The notes beneath the pieces are model-generated. The model made no database searches. It was not told the DNA's origin and saw only the letters and a program-made list of their open reading frames with translations. A stretch of 64,000 nucleotides of DNA from Acephala macrosclerotiorum (lineage: Eukaryota > Ascomycota > Leotiomycetes > Helotiales > Mollisiaceae). The first letter of the stretch is position 1. Each line of letters starts with the position of its first letter. Below are positions 44,762-57,432 of this stretch, one piece after another. The DNA lies in the NCBI GenBank assembly GCA_014904845.1, contig MU119336.1, positions 84,126 to 148,125 on the forward strand. Direction: 5' to 3'. The position numbers were made by a program, and so were the translations under genes.

Positions 44762-45784
44762 TTACTTATGCTGTTCTGCACCTGGCTGATCAATCCTATA
44801 CACCATCCTCGCAACATTGAAATACCCCTCATATTCTACCTCATCTTTCGCGTCTTCTGTATCACCATGATAATGTCCACCCTTCCCCTCTTTGCCTTCA
44901 CCGACACCGAAGCAATGCGTATGCTCCATCCTCAATGCCAACCCCGGATCATGAGAATGGAATGCTGTTAGACAGACTAGTTCAGCTTCCATGTCAAAGA
45001 ACCGCAGCCAGTGCATCATATCTTCGTCCTTCAATGGTGTTGGTGAGAAGTCGGGCATAACATGCATCACCGCCCTCCCTCTCCGCAACAAGAAAACACC
45101 CCCCATACTCACACACCTCTCCCCAAACCCATCCCTCAAACTCTCCCTCACACATTCCGTAAAACTCTTCATCTTCCCTACCCTTCCCTTAGCGGTAATC
45201 TTCAACACCTCCCCCTCCATCCCATCGGAGATAAATAAATTCGCCATCAAGCCACAATCCGTACTCCCTTCTGGAACAGGCCCACTCACCACCTCTCCCT
45301 GCTCTCCAATCTTCGCGTACCCCGTTAGGTTGGTGATCTCTTCATCCTTCGAGATGGAGAGGTTGGGTGCGAGTTCGGAGTTCTGACCGATGATGTGGAA
45401 TGGGCCGGCGCCGGCTCCGATAGCGAACCTCCCCCTCGCCGCTTGGCTTTGGCTTTGGATTTGCTCATCTGTCGAATTCGAACAGGCGGAGATGAGGGAA
45501 GGGAGGGAGTATTTTTTTGCGAAATTGGGGAGGGGGTGCAAGAAGGGTGGGCCGCCGATGTCTGCTATGCTTTCATTTCCGCTGAGGCCGGGGGCGGCGA
45601 GGTTGAAGGGTGGTTTTGAGAGGTTGGGGCAGGGGACGATGGTGACGGAGGAGGATTTGTAGTTGGCTGATAGGGCGGTGGAGATGATGGGGAGGAGATC
45701 TTGAAGGGGTGGTGGGTTGAGGGTGAGTTTTGAGATGGGGAGGGTGGTGATGGGTAGTGTTTCGGTGGTGGTTTGCGATGTCAT
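44762..45784 (-). CDS. C11orf54-type ester hydrolase (DUF1907)
   Basis: One exon, 340 aa. It matches the C11orf54 family of zinc-binding ester hydrolases: PPFLHPLPNFAKKYSLPSL, GAGAGPFHIIGQNSELAPNL, TDCGLMANLFIS, and the metal-ligand region MEHTHCFGVGEGKEGKGGHYHGDT, where a cluster of histidines is visible. RGRAVMHVMPDFS is another family block. The human protein has esterase activity on model substrates; the natural substrate is unknown. No signal peptide, so intracellular. Its 3' end lies 125 bp from that of the convergent EST1-like gene. Confidence 0.85.
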   Translation of the reverse strand: MTSQTTTETLPITTLPISKLTLNPPPLQDLLPIISTALSANYKSSSVTIVPCPNLSKPPFNLAAPGLSGNESIADIGGPPFLHPLPNFAKKYSLPSLISACSNSTDEQIQSQSQAARGRFAIGAGAGPFHIIGQNSELAPNLSISKDEEITNLTGYAKIGEQGEVVSGPVPEGSTDCGLMANLFISDGMEGEVLKITAKGRVGKMKSFTECVRESLRDGFGERCVSMGGVFLLRRGRAVMHVMPDFSPTPLKDEDMMHWLRFFDMEAELVCLTAFHSHDPGLALRMEHTHCFGVGEGKEGKGGHYHGDTEDAKDEVEYEGYFNVARMVYRIDQPGAEQHK

Positions 45785-48700
45785 GTTGAGTTTGGGGCTG
45801 TGGTGGTGTATGAGGGATGGAAAAGGGGAGGAAGTGAAGGTTGTAGTGGGGGCGGGGTATCACGTGTGCAGGGTCGTGATGTGATATTTTAGTCTTTGAG
45901 AAGACTGAGTTGTAGAGGTTTGGATTAAGGATATTTATTACGAGTAAGATTAAGGATAGCTGTTGAATCTCGGGTTTGAAATTGACACGTTTTTGGTAGA
46001 TTTGTCTATGCTTCACCCAGACATTCTGACTAAACCCTTTCGGATCCCTATCTCACTTACCCGCAGATTCACCTTTGCAGAGACCGGTGGATATTCATCT
46101 TTGAATTCCAGTTCGTGACTCACGATCCTCTTCCAAAGTCATAACCAGCGAGCCCTCCTCCCTATATCTCTCTCTGGTAGTTGAAAGCTAATCCTTCATC
46201 TGTGCACGTCCGTGGGGGCAACGACGAACCTCTACGGTTTTGGTCGCATGATCCCATCCTACCTCTCTTTCGCTCTCTCCCACCAATGACTACGAACGTT
46301 GCGCTGGGAAGAGGTTCGAATTTGCACACCTAGTACTTGAGGTTAAGTTTATCTTACAAGGGAACTCGTGCTGAGAACAAAATGATGAATTTTTTCCGTC
46401 GAGTATTGATATAATGGCAAAAGGGAAGTTGACAGCGAAAAAGATACTTGAGATGCGCCTAATGATACGGACTCAGAAGGGTGAGATGAGATGAGATCCG
46501 ATGATTTGGCATGGGATGAAAGTGTGTAATGCTGACGGATTTAGGTTTAGGTTTGAGAGTGTTGAGCCTGGTAAAGAAAATTATAAGAATGGGAAAGTCT
46601 ATGAAAGAACACAGACCCCGAACACTAAAATATTGGTGGCGGAATCATGGAATGGAGAATATTTGCTCTAAGACGTCTAAACTCCAAAAGTTCAGCAAAA
46701 GTGAAACCCATCTGAGGTCACGTGCCAGTAGCCAATTCTAGGGCCTGGACAACACCATTACCCCTTGAAGGGTCTGTCATCTGCAACATGGCAACAGTAA
46801 GACTCCTGGAACTGAATATTGACATAAGATGAACGACCCAACCTATCAAGGACTCTCGGAAGAATGGAGCCATGGCACACCAAGATTCGATCCGCATCGG
46901 CGTGGCTGCTGACCTCCTCCGGCGTGACCGGATAATGGTCCGCAAATATCTGACAGTACTTGTAGGCCTAAATATTTAAGATATCTTATTTTGGGATTTC
47001 TTGACACATGCTTCGTACACGAGAGGGGTTGTGAAGTAAAGAGAGGGATTGCGCGGCTTCGTATCACTGATTAATCTGGCACAGTGCGTTGAGGCGTGCG
47101 AGTTATGGCAACGCTAAAAATTGTACTCGAAAATTGGAAACATTTGGTCTCGAGCATTGAACTAGACCATAGCAACATCATGACAACTTTCTATCATCAT
47201 AGAAGATGATACACTCCTGTTGTGAGGCCGTGGCGTTGACGCTAGTGCCTGGTACCTGGTGCCTTGAACGCATCACTGAGGCCTGCATCTAGAAGTAAAC
47301 TTCTTCTAGAAATAATCTGATGAATCGCCGGATATCTTTTTCGTACCTGGTGCCTAGATACTCTATCAATCAACTATCGTGATCATGATCCTAACATGAC
47401 TATAGCGTCTAAACATTCCTGGAGTGCAGGCCCAAACAGCCACCGGCCCGATAGCTCGCCATCAAACCGCAACTTTGGAGCCGAAAGAGAACCGAAGAAT
47501 ACGATGACGGCAGGAACACAAAATGCTTTTTACATCAAAGGATTCAGGAACCGCAGGAACCAGGTACGAAGCCTCGCCAAACCACGAAACCAGGTACGGA
47601 GGAACGTATCGTGAGGTGAAGAAGCAGGTACGGGGTCCGTCGTCACCCCACTCGGGCGCCGAACGCGGAAGAAAAAATCGAAACGGGAAAGATACGGTAG
47701 AAACTAAGTTTAGTGTGCATGCTGTAGTGTAACCCAAGCATCCGGTCACTTGACGGGATTATTTGAATTTGGAATGGAAGCACGCATCCAACACCATCTT
47801 ACCTGTCAGACTGCATCGTATCGTATTTAGCATTTTGCTTGCAGCCAACTCACCCTCAATCCATCTGAATGTCCCATGGTCTCCGCATCATCTGGTCGTC
47901 GTGCCTTGCATTTGCAGATGTATTGGAATGGGTGTGTGCGAGTCGGCGCAAATTTTGCACGATAGAGAGATGGTAGCGTGATTGTGGCGCTGGACTGGGT
48001 GCAGTGTGGATGTTGCTAACGAAGTGGTGGGGCAGTGGTGGTTGGCTAGGCTGATTAGCTGAGAAAGTGAGAAAGCTTATAGATGAAGATGCCCCAAGGC
48101 TTGTGAGACATGATGATGCAAAGTGTCTTGAGTCATGGGCGTAGGGCTGTGAGGTTCGAGATTGGACTCGCAGCCTCGACTCGGCCGAACTGACTTTGAC
48201 CTTGGGATTAGGATTGGCAAGGCGAAGCTAGAAATGGTGAGCTGAAGGCGCAAGGTACGGCCGGACCTGGGATGTTTACTTCGTAAGAGGTTGAATGTCC
48301 GCAGAGGTTAAAAAGATTGTGGTGGTTATCTTTTGCCTTCTTTGAGATGGAAGAGCCCTGGAGAGGGACGGCATCCTAATAAAGCTTCGTACCGCAGTTT
48401 GACATCAGACCCACCACATGTCAGCATGGACCCCTCTTTGTGTGTATAGAAGGAGGCCTAGAGGTGGGCGGTGTGAGGTGTGCGCCCCTCGTTCCTTATC
48501 AAGCACATGCCACTTCCGACAGAAGCCGGAGATGGGAATCATGATGACATCGTCCCGCGTTGCCCAGACCAGGAGATGCACGATGTATCCGGACTCGAGG
48601 ATGGGGCAACCATGGATGGCATGGCTGTGTGATGTGATCTCAGAGATGGTGCTGTAGTACTGTACGTCGTATACGGTATCACATAGTACAGTACTCTATA
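45785..48700. other. Gene-poor region of about 2.9 kb
   Basis: No gene supported; the frames seen are short and overlap. The section 47240-47640 holds repeated words: TACCTGGTGCC near 47252 and 47344, and its inverse CCAGGTACG near 47560 and 47590, plus GCAGGTACG near 47624. These may be remains of a short inverted repeat. Confidence 0.45.
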
Positions 48701-50531
48701 TAATAGTGCCGCATATTAAAGACAAAGACAACGTTACCACATGACACGATGGCCGGGAACTGGGAGTCTAAATGAGCGTGACCCGTCGGAGAGTAGGTAC
48801 AGTACTTGGCTGTATGCGCGAAATGATGTCCTAGTGGTTGTCGCTTGCAGCACTCGAGCTGGGCCTCGAGGCTGCATCGCACCGCATCCCACTGCATGGT
48901 TCCCCCGAACAGGCAAGGGCAGGCACAATTCAGGAACAAAAGAGACATGAAACAGCGCGAAGAGCGCACTCGCATGCGCCGACGAGCACCACCACAGCTT
49001 ATTTTAGTGCTGGGAGCCGCGGGAGAGCAGGAGAGCCAGTCGTCGTTCCCTCCAGGAGCAGCTCCAGCCTTTCCAGCCCTTCCCCCTCTTGTCTGCCGCC
49101 CATCACCACCCCACCCCGCCTCTCGCAAGCAGCACTTATTTCCTGCACTTACTTCCTGCACTTGCTGCTCCCAAGCCCACGCCGCCTTCAACGACGGCGC
49201 ACCCTATTACTCGCTGCGGTGGTCTGCAACGCGCTCTCAGCCTTTCGCCTGAACTTCCATCGAGGCATTTAGATCTCACCAGCCGTGGTCGTCTGGCGTT
49301 CCTGGAGTGTGCAGTGATCGCGAGAGCGAGCCAGCCGCACCCACCCCGAACCTCGACCTCGACCTCGACGCCCGCAGAACGAAGATCCGGATCTCCAAGC
49401 ATCAGAGCATCAAGACCCAACCAAGGTCGCTGCCGCATTCCCCTCGCGCTGCGCACGCCAGACATCGCCGGCCGTCGTCAGCATCAGCATAGTAACCTTA
49501 TTCCGCATCGTCCCAAGGCTCACGCTCACGCTCACGCTCACCCACCGCTCTTCACCCCCCACAATAGTGCGAGCCCCATCCCCAACCGGCCTCAACCTAA
49601 TGGGAGACGACGCCTCCTATTTATTCCCACTCCTATAGCTGAACGGCGCACCGTCAGTTAGTTCTTGTTGCCCCTCTCGCCCTCCCTCCCTTCCTTGTCC
49701 TGTGTTCCGCTCTCCTGCACGTCCAATTCGTAAGCCTTCTTCGCTTATCGTCACACTAAGAGCGACCCGTCAATCACCATCCATCATTCTTGACATCCGC
49801 TGCACCTTCTCTTCCTCCTCCACTCCAGCTCTGCTACTTCGCCATCCTCCTCTGTCCCAACCGCAGATCGCTCCCAGCGTCAAAAAACCTACCTCGCATC
49901 GCACACCTCACCCCTTTTCTTGGTGATACCAATACCGGAGCATCGAGCGCATCCAGAACAGCTCTCACCTACTCGCCGCACCCATCGCCCATCACCACCA
50001 TAATTCCTGTACCCCTCGATCCGCGGCCCTAACCCCGAAATCCCCTTAGTCGCTGAGGGAGATCCTTGTCGCCGATTAATCGTCTATCTCAGGGCATTCT
50101 TCCGGTCGCATAACTGCCATCCTCCTCCTGGTTCCCCCCGCCATCCTCTTATCGTCGTCGCTGCCAGTATCAATCCATATCGAGTGATCTTAAGAGTCGA
50201 CTGGGACCACGGACTGGCCTGTTCCAAAATCTTCCGGCGGACTCGACACTGCTGCTGGTCTAGCTGTGTCATCTAGACATCTGCTGAAAGCCTCGCCTCG
50301 CTCGCTGGCTCGCTCGCGGTGCGGCTCATCCCAACCTTCGATTCGTACCTGAGCCAGGCCACGAACACGACGCCCGTCTCATATGTCTTGATGCGCCGAT
50401 ACAGCATCTTCCTTCCATCGCCCCAACCTCTTTAATCCTCTCCGCCGCCCTCCTGCAAATAGCGGCATCCTCGAGGTCCGCTTCGACCCTTCGTCATTTA
50501 TACCATCCCCGAACCACACTTCACAACTATC
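48701..50531 (+). promoter_or_regulatory. Long promoter/leader of the C2H2 factor gene
   Basis: About 1.8 kb without a credible protein on either strand, unusually rich in C and CT runs from about 49050 on and containing short upstream ATGs. Long, pyrimidine-rich 5' leaders with introns and small upstream ORFs are common for fungal regulator genes, so this is probably transcribed leader plus promoter of the gene starting at 50532. CGCTCACGCTCACGCTCAC (49522-49540) is a small tandem repeat inside it. Confidence 0.45.
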
Positions 50532-52781
50532 ATGGCTACTTTTCGCCCGGTTAACACCACCCTTGTGCCGGATAACCACGGTCGCAATGGCGAAGAAACA
50601 AATCCTCTTACTCCACGACCCAGCACAGCTCCGAGTACGCAAGTACAACAAATGATGCGAGACGATGCAACAACTCCGACCAGAGCCAACTTTGGCACCC
50701 TCGCGAGTCAACGACCTCTGCCACCCGCATCAACATTCCCGGCTACCATACCCGCTCCTGCTCACGACGATGCACCGAAACAGGAGTTAAATCGAGGAAA
50801 TTCTCAATATTCTGCCAAATCTCGGGACTCGGACGATGTGGAAATGGGCGATTCTGATGGAGAAGAAGGCTCCGATGATGATGCAAGCGTGAACGCTGAT
50901 GGAACAAGGTCTTCTAAGAAGAAGCCGAAGGCACAAAGATTCTTCTGCCAGGATTATCCACCATGCAACCTCAGCTTCACTCGAAGTGAACATCTTGCTA
51001 GGCATATCAGGTAAGCGCATTTTGCGATGAGGAAATGCAAACAATATGCTGACACCGACAGAAAACACACTGGGGAACGTCCATTTCAATGTCATTGCTC
51101 GCGACGATTCTCACGACTCGATAATCTGCGCCAACACGCCCAGACCGTGCACCAAAATGAAGAAATACCACAAGACTCACTAGCTGCTACAGGTACTCGA
51201 TTCCAAAGACAAGTTCGGACGGACAGGGTTCGGACCCCTGGAAGTCGATCGAGGGCAGGCACAACTGGCAGCCAGACAAGTCAGATCAGAGGTCATCAAC
51301 GGAACTCATTGTCCACATCAAGTATCGGTTCAGTCAGTTCAGTCTACAGCCAGCCAGGCGACATGAGACGGCGACCTACACCATTAGTCATGGCTGGAGA
51401 TCGGCAACGATTCTCCCAAGATATCTACACACGACCGGACAGCCCATCTAGTCAGTACCAATTCCGTCCCCATTCCCCAGGTGGCTTCAGTACTCCTACC
51501 TCGGCCACCTTCTCGACTGGCCAGAACAGTCCTCGTTGGGGATCCGGTATGCAGTCGCCAATACCATCACATTCTCGAACCAACAGCACTAATATCTATG
51601 GTCATCGGACTCCAGGCCGCAGACTCTCAGTTCCATCAGTCAACAACCCCTTCCAGTCACCACATGGGAACTCTTACGGTCCTCCTGTCCTGGGCATGAA
51701 TCCTTCCAACGCAGGAGCATATTCACCATCGGGCAGCATGATTTCGAGTCCAACAACTTCCACCAGTGGGTCTACATGGTCAAGGCGAGAGTCGATGTCG
51801 AGTGCCGCGGATGAAGCATGGAGACGTAGGACATGGCACCCAGACTCCCGTTCTACCGCCTTTGATTCTGGCTTCACAAGCCGCCTCCAGCAGGTCACGA
51901 CTCCGAACTACTATTCCAACGGTCCCCCACCTCCAGCTCCAGCTGTCGTTCCTAGCAATGCTCCTCCTCTCCAATCGATGCGCCTACCAGGTATCGAGAG
52001 TTTCGATCCACTACCAAGGCCAACCACTCCTGTTCGTCGCCAACCAAGCCCGATGATGATAGACACGCCAACTCGAGTTCCTATCCCTCCACCTGCTGAT
52101 CAGTATCAGGAGAGACCAAGAAGCCAGCATTGGGACCAGGGTATTCAACGGAATCTGAATCGTCTAGATCTTTCTCAAGGCACACCCCCCACTGATTCAA
52201 CGACCTCCTGGGGCGCCGAAACAAATCGTGCAATCCAAGCTCAAGCTGAACAGAGTAGAGCACAGCCTGCAGTCCGTTTCGAGGAGTCACCATACTCCGC
52301 GAGACCTCAGACCAGTGGCGGAGCTTATCATCAACATCATATCAGCGCTCCTCCTGCTCCGGTTACCCCGAGAGAAGCAAAGCGCATGGGGTGGTATCAT
52401 GGGCCGGTTGTGCCATCACAGCCCGCGCAACGAACTTCTCCGGCAGACTCGAGCGGTTCTGAAGGTGGAATTCCTGGAACACCGAGTAGCTCGAATGTTG
52501 CTGAGTACAACCCTGGCATCGTTCACTCCAACGGATGGGTGGAGAACAGAAATGGAAACGTGCCGCCTCAGCACGACCCCAGAACCGCGCAGGCCAACGG
52601 ATATGCCACCTATCCACCTCCACATGGCGCAGATGCGTCTTATACCTATGCTCCTGGAAATCCACAAGGCCAGGTGCAACAACATCAACAGCAGATCCCT
52701 AAATCGTCAGGAGACATGCTCAGGCTCGAAGCTTTAGTAGCTGTAGCTACAAGTGGGGAGAATGCGACGACAGCTTATTGA
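50532..52781 (+). CDS. Two-finger C2H2 transcription factor
   Basis: Exons 50532-51010 and 51062-52781 (51-bp intron, GTAAGC donor, TGCTGAC branch) give 732 aa. The splice lies between the fingers. Finger 1: C139, C145, H158, H162 ([22 protein letters not shown]). Finger 2: C170, C172, H185, H190 ([18 protein letters not shown]), linked by the classic HTGERPF. An acidic patch (about 100-118) and Lys-rich stretch precede the fingers. The long C-terminus is Ser/Pro/Gln-rich, as in activation regions. The finger pair resembles the yeast Com2/Usv1 style of stress or nutrient regulators; the exact orthologue cannot be named. Nuclear DNA-binding role is near certain from the fingers. Confidence 0.88.
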
Positions 52782-53918
52782 ATGCTCGTTACATAAGTCC
52801 TCTAATTGGTCGGATCAGATTTTGTGTACTGTATATACACATTCTTCGAGAGATACCCGCGTTTTGATATACGCCACGACGTTACGACCATACATGAAAT
52901 GATTGACGCGCTCCCGCTTACGATTATACGACTTGGATGTGGTGTATGTAGGTGGAACAGCGTCGGCATTGCTTGGAGTTTTTGGGACTTTTATTTTCTG
53001 CTTGCTTGAATTCACATTATATATACCATTCGTTTCTAGCATTGTCGTTTTTGCATGCATGCATATTTAGCCCTGTACCTCAGCATTCGTTTGAGGCTGC
53101 ATTGGGAGGAAGATCAGATTTTTTGATTTTTTACTCGTCTTGACTTGATTCCTGGACATGGCTTCTGGATTGGATCGATATGGGTGGACTTGCGTGTGCG
53201 TTTAGGAATGGGTTAGCTCCGGGTTAGCTTTGTTGGCTGGGCGGGATTGCTGCTTTGATATCTATACCCTTGCTATCGTTTGGAATCGGCTGGGTGTGTG
53301 TGCGTGTCTTGTGACACGAGTAATTTTGGATGGAGAGAGCTTGAGAGATTTGAATGAGGTTGCTGGTGCTGTGTGGCTTGGTTGAATGCATGCGAGCGAC
53401 TCACTCAACTTCTGCGATTGTTATACTGACCGATACATGAATTGAAATATCGAAATCCATCCACTCCTCCTCATAAGCTCGCCTCTTTGTTCAAGCTATC
53501 AGCTTATCGTTGCTTCCTTAGTGTGAGCCGCACGACGGCCTCGGTCCGGAAAGGGGGGTGAAATTCCGGCACGTGACCGTGATCTCAATCCGTCCTCCCG
53601 CCGAACTTCTTCGAGCGGAAACCCTTAGAATATCTTGTTCACTGCACCTCTGCCCTAGTGAACCATTCTTACTTCTATTTCATCAATTTCATCAAATGCT
53701 CCTCGGAATCTAGTGCCTGGTGGTGATCCAGTGGGGTCGTCTCCGGAAAAATAGCGATACGTCATGGCGCCTCTCCCGGTATTCAGCATCATCATACCTC
53801 AACTTTATTTAAACCTCACTTATCCTTATCAGCTCATAAGATCTCTTATTCCTATTCTTGGATCCTTGACTCCTTATCTGTATCGATCGAATCCGGTTGA
53901 CGTGCGACAGTAATCGAG
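52782..53918. other. Gene-free spacer
   Basis: The 3' region of the C2H2 gene and the upstream region of the GST locus. GT-rich runs near 53290 (GTGTGTGTGCGTGTC). No gene seen. Confidence 0.5.
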
Positions 53919-55207
53919 ATGGCGGAAAATGTCCCAAAAACGGACATCACGTACCTACCTCCCACTAAGTATGAAAGAGAAAGGCTGATGGGAGATGGGT
54001 TGGGTTGGGTTGGTTGTACACGGCTGGAACACCCAATGGACAGAAGATATCTATCACTCTTGAAGAACTAGGTCTCAAGTATGAGGTGAAGCACGTTGAT
54101 ATCTCGAAGAGTGTTCAGAAGGAGGAGTGGTTTTTGAAGATAAATCGTTTGTCCTTACCTTTTCTAATTCCATTCTCTCTCCTTTCTCTTCCACTCTCCC
54201 AGATCATTCCCATTCTCGTTCCCTCTAAGACACTTCCCTCTCCCTCATCCTTGCCCCTTCATTTTCCTTAAGACGAAGAAGACCTTTTGAGGGAGAGATT
54301 ATGGTGAGATAAAGGGAGTGGAAAAAGGAGAGATACGATGGGTGCGACAAGATAGAGGAGGCTGATGGGTGATAATAGCAAATGGCCGAATTCCGGCAAT
54401 CATAGACCGCACTCCAAAAAGTGATGGCAAGGGACAAGTGAAGAGGGTATTTGAGGGAATGGCGATAATGCTGTACCTCTGCCAAAAATACGACCCAGAA
54501 AATCTCATTTCGTATCCATTCGACACAGACAAGTACTGGGAAGTCGTAGAATGGTTGACTTGGATGCAAGGCCAAGCGAATCATTTCTTTCGGTATGCGC
54601 CAGGGAAGATTGAGTATGCTGTTAAGCGGTATCAGACTGAGGTTTGTCTTCCTCTTCTTCGCCCTTTTCTCTACCCTTCACCTCTCTTTCCCTCTTCCCA
54701 CCTCTTCTCATCGCAGCCTTGCTAACGCTAAAGCAGACGAAGAGGCTGTATAAGGTGCTTGAGGATAGATTGGTGGAGCAGAGGGGGAGGAATGCGACAG
54801 CGGCGGGTACGAAGGCCTCGATTGCTAGAGGCACAGGTGGGTTGGGCGATGGGAATGGGCCGTGGATTGTGGGGGACTGCTGTACGATTGCGGATCTGGC
54901 CTGCTTTTCGTGGATTAATTGGGCGGAGTGGGCTGGTGTTGGGTTGGATGACTTTCCGTATGCACAGCACCTATCTTGGGAGATTATAGAAATAATTAAA
55001 GGCAGGGAGCTAACGAGAAGTAGTGAGTTGTCCAAATGGTTGGAACGAATCAATGAGAGGCCAGCCGTCAAGAAGGGGTTGAATGTTCCCGAGAAGTTCG
55101 AGATGAAAGAGAAGATGAAGAGTAGGGAAGGTGAGGAAGAGTATGCGAAGCATCATTCGAATTGGGTTACAAAGGGACAGAAGGCGGATCAGGAGAAGCA
55201 TAAGTGA
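53919..55207 (+). pseudogene. Glutathione S-transferase (Ure2-like) broken by a pentanucleotide insertion
   Basis: ATG at 53919 gives MAENVPKTDITYLPPTK, the usual start of fungal Ure2-like GSTs. The thioredoxin-like part ([31 protein letters not shown]) follows, but in another frame. The change falls in a GGGTT tandem run (53997-54013): one unit fewer would keep a single frame from start to end. The rest is intact: introns at 54147-54378 and 54642-54736 (both GTTTGT donors), NPNGRIPAIIDR, the C-terminal helical domain (VEWLTWMQGQANHFF, GDCCTIADLACFSW), stop at 55205-55207. If the insertion is real this allele is null. If it is an assembly slip or varies between nuclei, the gene is functional. 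The first exon could alternatively start elsewhere, but no in-frame ATG precedes the LYTAGTP motif. Confidence 0.75.
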
Positions 55208-55663
55208 GTGATGAGGGGCGTTGCAAGGGAGTCTAGCGGCTGGACTTGGAGACAAAAGCAGCAAAATGTAAGCATGATAATTCTTGAAGTGCTGAATGAA
55301 CTTACTCAAGCACGGCACCCCCAACTTTTTATATATTCTCACTGCAGCGATAGTCCCAAAAGTCTAAAGTGTGACAGGTTCGCTTAATCAGGGGAAATCG
55401 CTCGGAATGCGGGCCGATGCGGGGTTGACTTAATCTTGGCGAGGGTATATAAGGTTAAACATTTTCCCTTCCATATTGATCGTCCATTCCCTACAGTGCT
55501 TTTCTTCACGGAACGTAGACTTGCGGACCGAAAGTAGTAAAGGTTTGCTCAAGTATTCAGCCTCGGTCTGGGACAGCTAGCTATAAACTCAAGTCTTGCA
55601 CTTTCTTGGTTTAGTTTCTGCTCCTGTTTCTCGGCCCTGTATGCTTTGTCATTCTCTTCGACG
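55208..55663 (+). promoter_or_regulatory. Spacer with a TATA box for the esterase relic
   Basis: TATATAA at 55446-55452, about 215 bp before the first plausible ATG (55664), followed by C/T-rich sequence. Otherwise no feature. Confidence 0.4.
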
Positions 55664-56700
55664 ATGTCTTTCTACTTTCCTTTAAATTTCTTTCTTGCTA
55701 CCGTCTTTGGGTTTCTCTTCTATCAACGGCCCAAGCAGCAGCCAATCAATTAATCCAAATCAAAAACTTCGGCACTAACCCCACCAATGTCTCCTTTTAC
55801 ATCTACGTCCCTACCAAGCTTCAGACAAAGCCTCCTATCCTCGTCAACCCACACTAGTGCCACAGTTCCACCTCTACAACATTCACAAGAACCCAACTCG
55901 CCACTCTAGCCGACACCTACGCCTACATAATCATATTCCCCGATTCACCAAATCTCTCAGACCACTGCTGGGACGTCTCTTCCAACGCCACTTTAACCCA
56001 CAACGGTGGCGGCGACAGTCTCGGAATCGTCAGTATGGTGAAATACGCCCTTCAGAAATACAACGCGGATCCAGCTCGAGTCTTTCCCATGGGAACTAGT
56101 TCAGGAGCTATGATGACCAATGTCCTGCTAGGAAGCTATCCGGATATTTTTGCTGCGGGGAGTGCACTGGCGGGGTGGCCTTTGGTTGTTTTGCTGGAAA
56201 TCGATATGATGTTTGGAGCGATGCTTGTGCTACGGGGAAGGTAGTCAAGACGGGAGCGGAATGGAATGCTATGGTTGATGCGGCGTATCCTGGATATACG
56301 GGGTTCAGGCCTAAGATGCAGGTTTTCCATGGGACGGCGGATACAACGCTCTATCCGCAAAATTTGCAGGAGATTAAGGAGTGGACTGCTGGTGAGTCCG
56401 ATCCTGTTTTCAAGCTTCGAGCATGATCAATTTCTCCAGAGTCCCTTTGAAAGGTTCCAAAGATATCACCAACTAATTATGTCTGTAGTCCTAGGATTAC
56501 CAGCTAATCCAGTCGGCACGAATGAGGACTATCTAGCGAAAGGGTGGACGACTAATGTCTATGGGGATAAGTTTCAGGCTACGAGTGCAGCGGGTGTGAC
56601 GCACAATATTCAGACAAATGAGACGGAGGGATTGCGGTGGTTTGATTTGAAGTGTGGTGGGACTGGGTGTTATTTGAGATCAACTGGAAGCAGGACGTGA
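55664..56700 (+). pseudogene. Secreted esterase of the CE1/PHB-depolymerase type, pseudogene
   Basis: A signal-like start (MSFYFPLNFFLATVFGFLF) is followed, one frame over, by NQLIQIKNFGTNPTNVSFYIYVP. The frame is stopped by TAG at 55855-55857 right where such enzymes have an H-Y/W-C motif. It then continues with TLADTYAYIIIFPD, HCWDVSS and the nucleophile elbow GTSSGAMM (Ser in G-x-S-x-G). Near 56172-56176 one base is missing from a G-run: the ALAG frame ends and FGCFAGNRYDVWSD resumes in another. PKMQVFHGTADTTL is a normal late block, and a last intron (56392-56487) leads to WFDLKCGGTGCYLR. Two frameshifts and a stop make it non-functional. Family role: cleavage of feruloyl or acetyl esters on plant xylan, or polyester. 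Confidence 0.75.
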
Positions 56701-56983
56701 AGTCCTTTGGAAGTCATTCACTCTCATCAAAATATCAACATCCAGCAGTGAAGCTTGGCCAAGGCTTGCATGAGTGGTTCATCCATGCAATCATTCACAA
56801 ATCATGGACTAAACAGTTCCCTTTCGGTTGAGTCAAGAATTTCGCGCCAGACTACACTTCGAACACAAGTCCATGAATCTCCACGAGATGGTATCGAATA
56901 GATTGCGATCTTAACTTTGGGAGAGCAGCGCACCAGTATCAGAGCTCACGCGATCTCTACTCAGGCTTCCAACGGACCGCAAG

Positions 56984-57432
56984 ATGATCTTCAAAGACAA
57001 CAGCCTCTCAAGTTACCAAAAGCGAGTCGATCACGTCAAATGCACTCTCGCCTCCATCAGAGCCAACAAACTCATCGAGAAACAACCAGAACTCAAATAC
57101 ACAGAAATTATCCTCATGCTTCTCGACGCCAACTAATCGAAGCCGAATACAAACTCCTCCAAAGAAGTACAATCAAAGGTCAGCTCAAGAGATTATTCGG
57201 ATGTAGGGATCTGGTGGGTTATCAGTTGAATGGCATGGTAACAAGGGTTGATGATCTTCATCGTGAGTTGAAGGAGGGATTGGAACAGGTTAGGAAATTC
57301 GGGCAGGTGAGGGGAGACAGAGTGCTGATGAAAAAGGAGGGGAAGGCGAGGTGGATACGTCATCTGAGCACTGTTACAGAGAGTAGTAAGGGTGAAGGCG
57401 AGGAAGCGTTTGAAGATGCGGTGGAGTCTTAG
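56984..57432 (+). pseudogene. Frameshifted member of the YQ-R helical family
   Basis: ATG at 56984 opens a frame reading SSYQKRVDHVKCTLASIRANKLIEKQPELK to a TAA at 57134-57136. Family-like sequence resumes in a neighbouring frame just before that stop (RQLIEAEYKLLQRSTIKGQLKRLFGC) and runs to the TAG at 57430-57432. The order agrees with the protein at 34.8-35.6 kb (YQDR...HCK, then a helix, then KKxFAWVGRLF). One indel near 57120-57130 explains it. The larger frame from 56917 has an implausible basic N-terminus. Confidence 0.5.

Noticed and set aside
48679..49661. Several long overlapping ORFs on both strands
   Set aside because: GC-rich leader region with stops rare in all frames; none has a domain or a sensible start.
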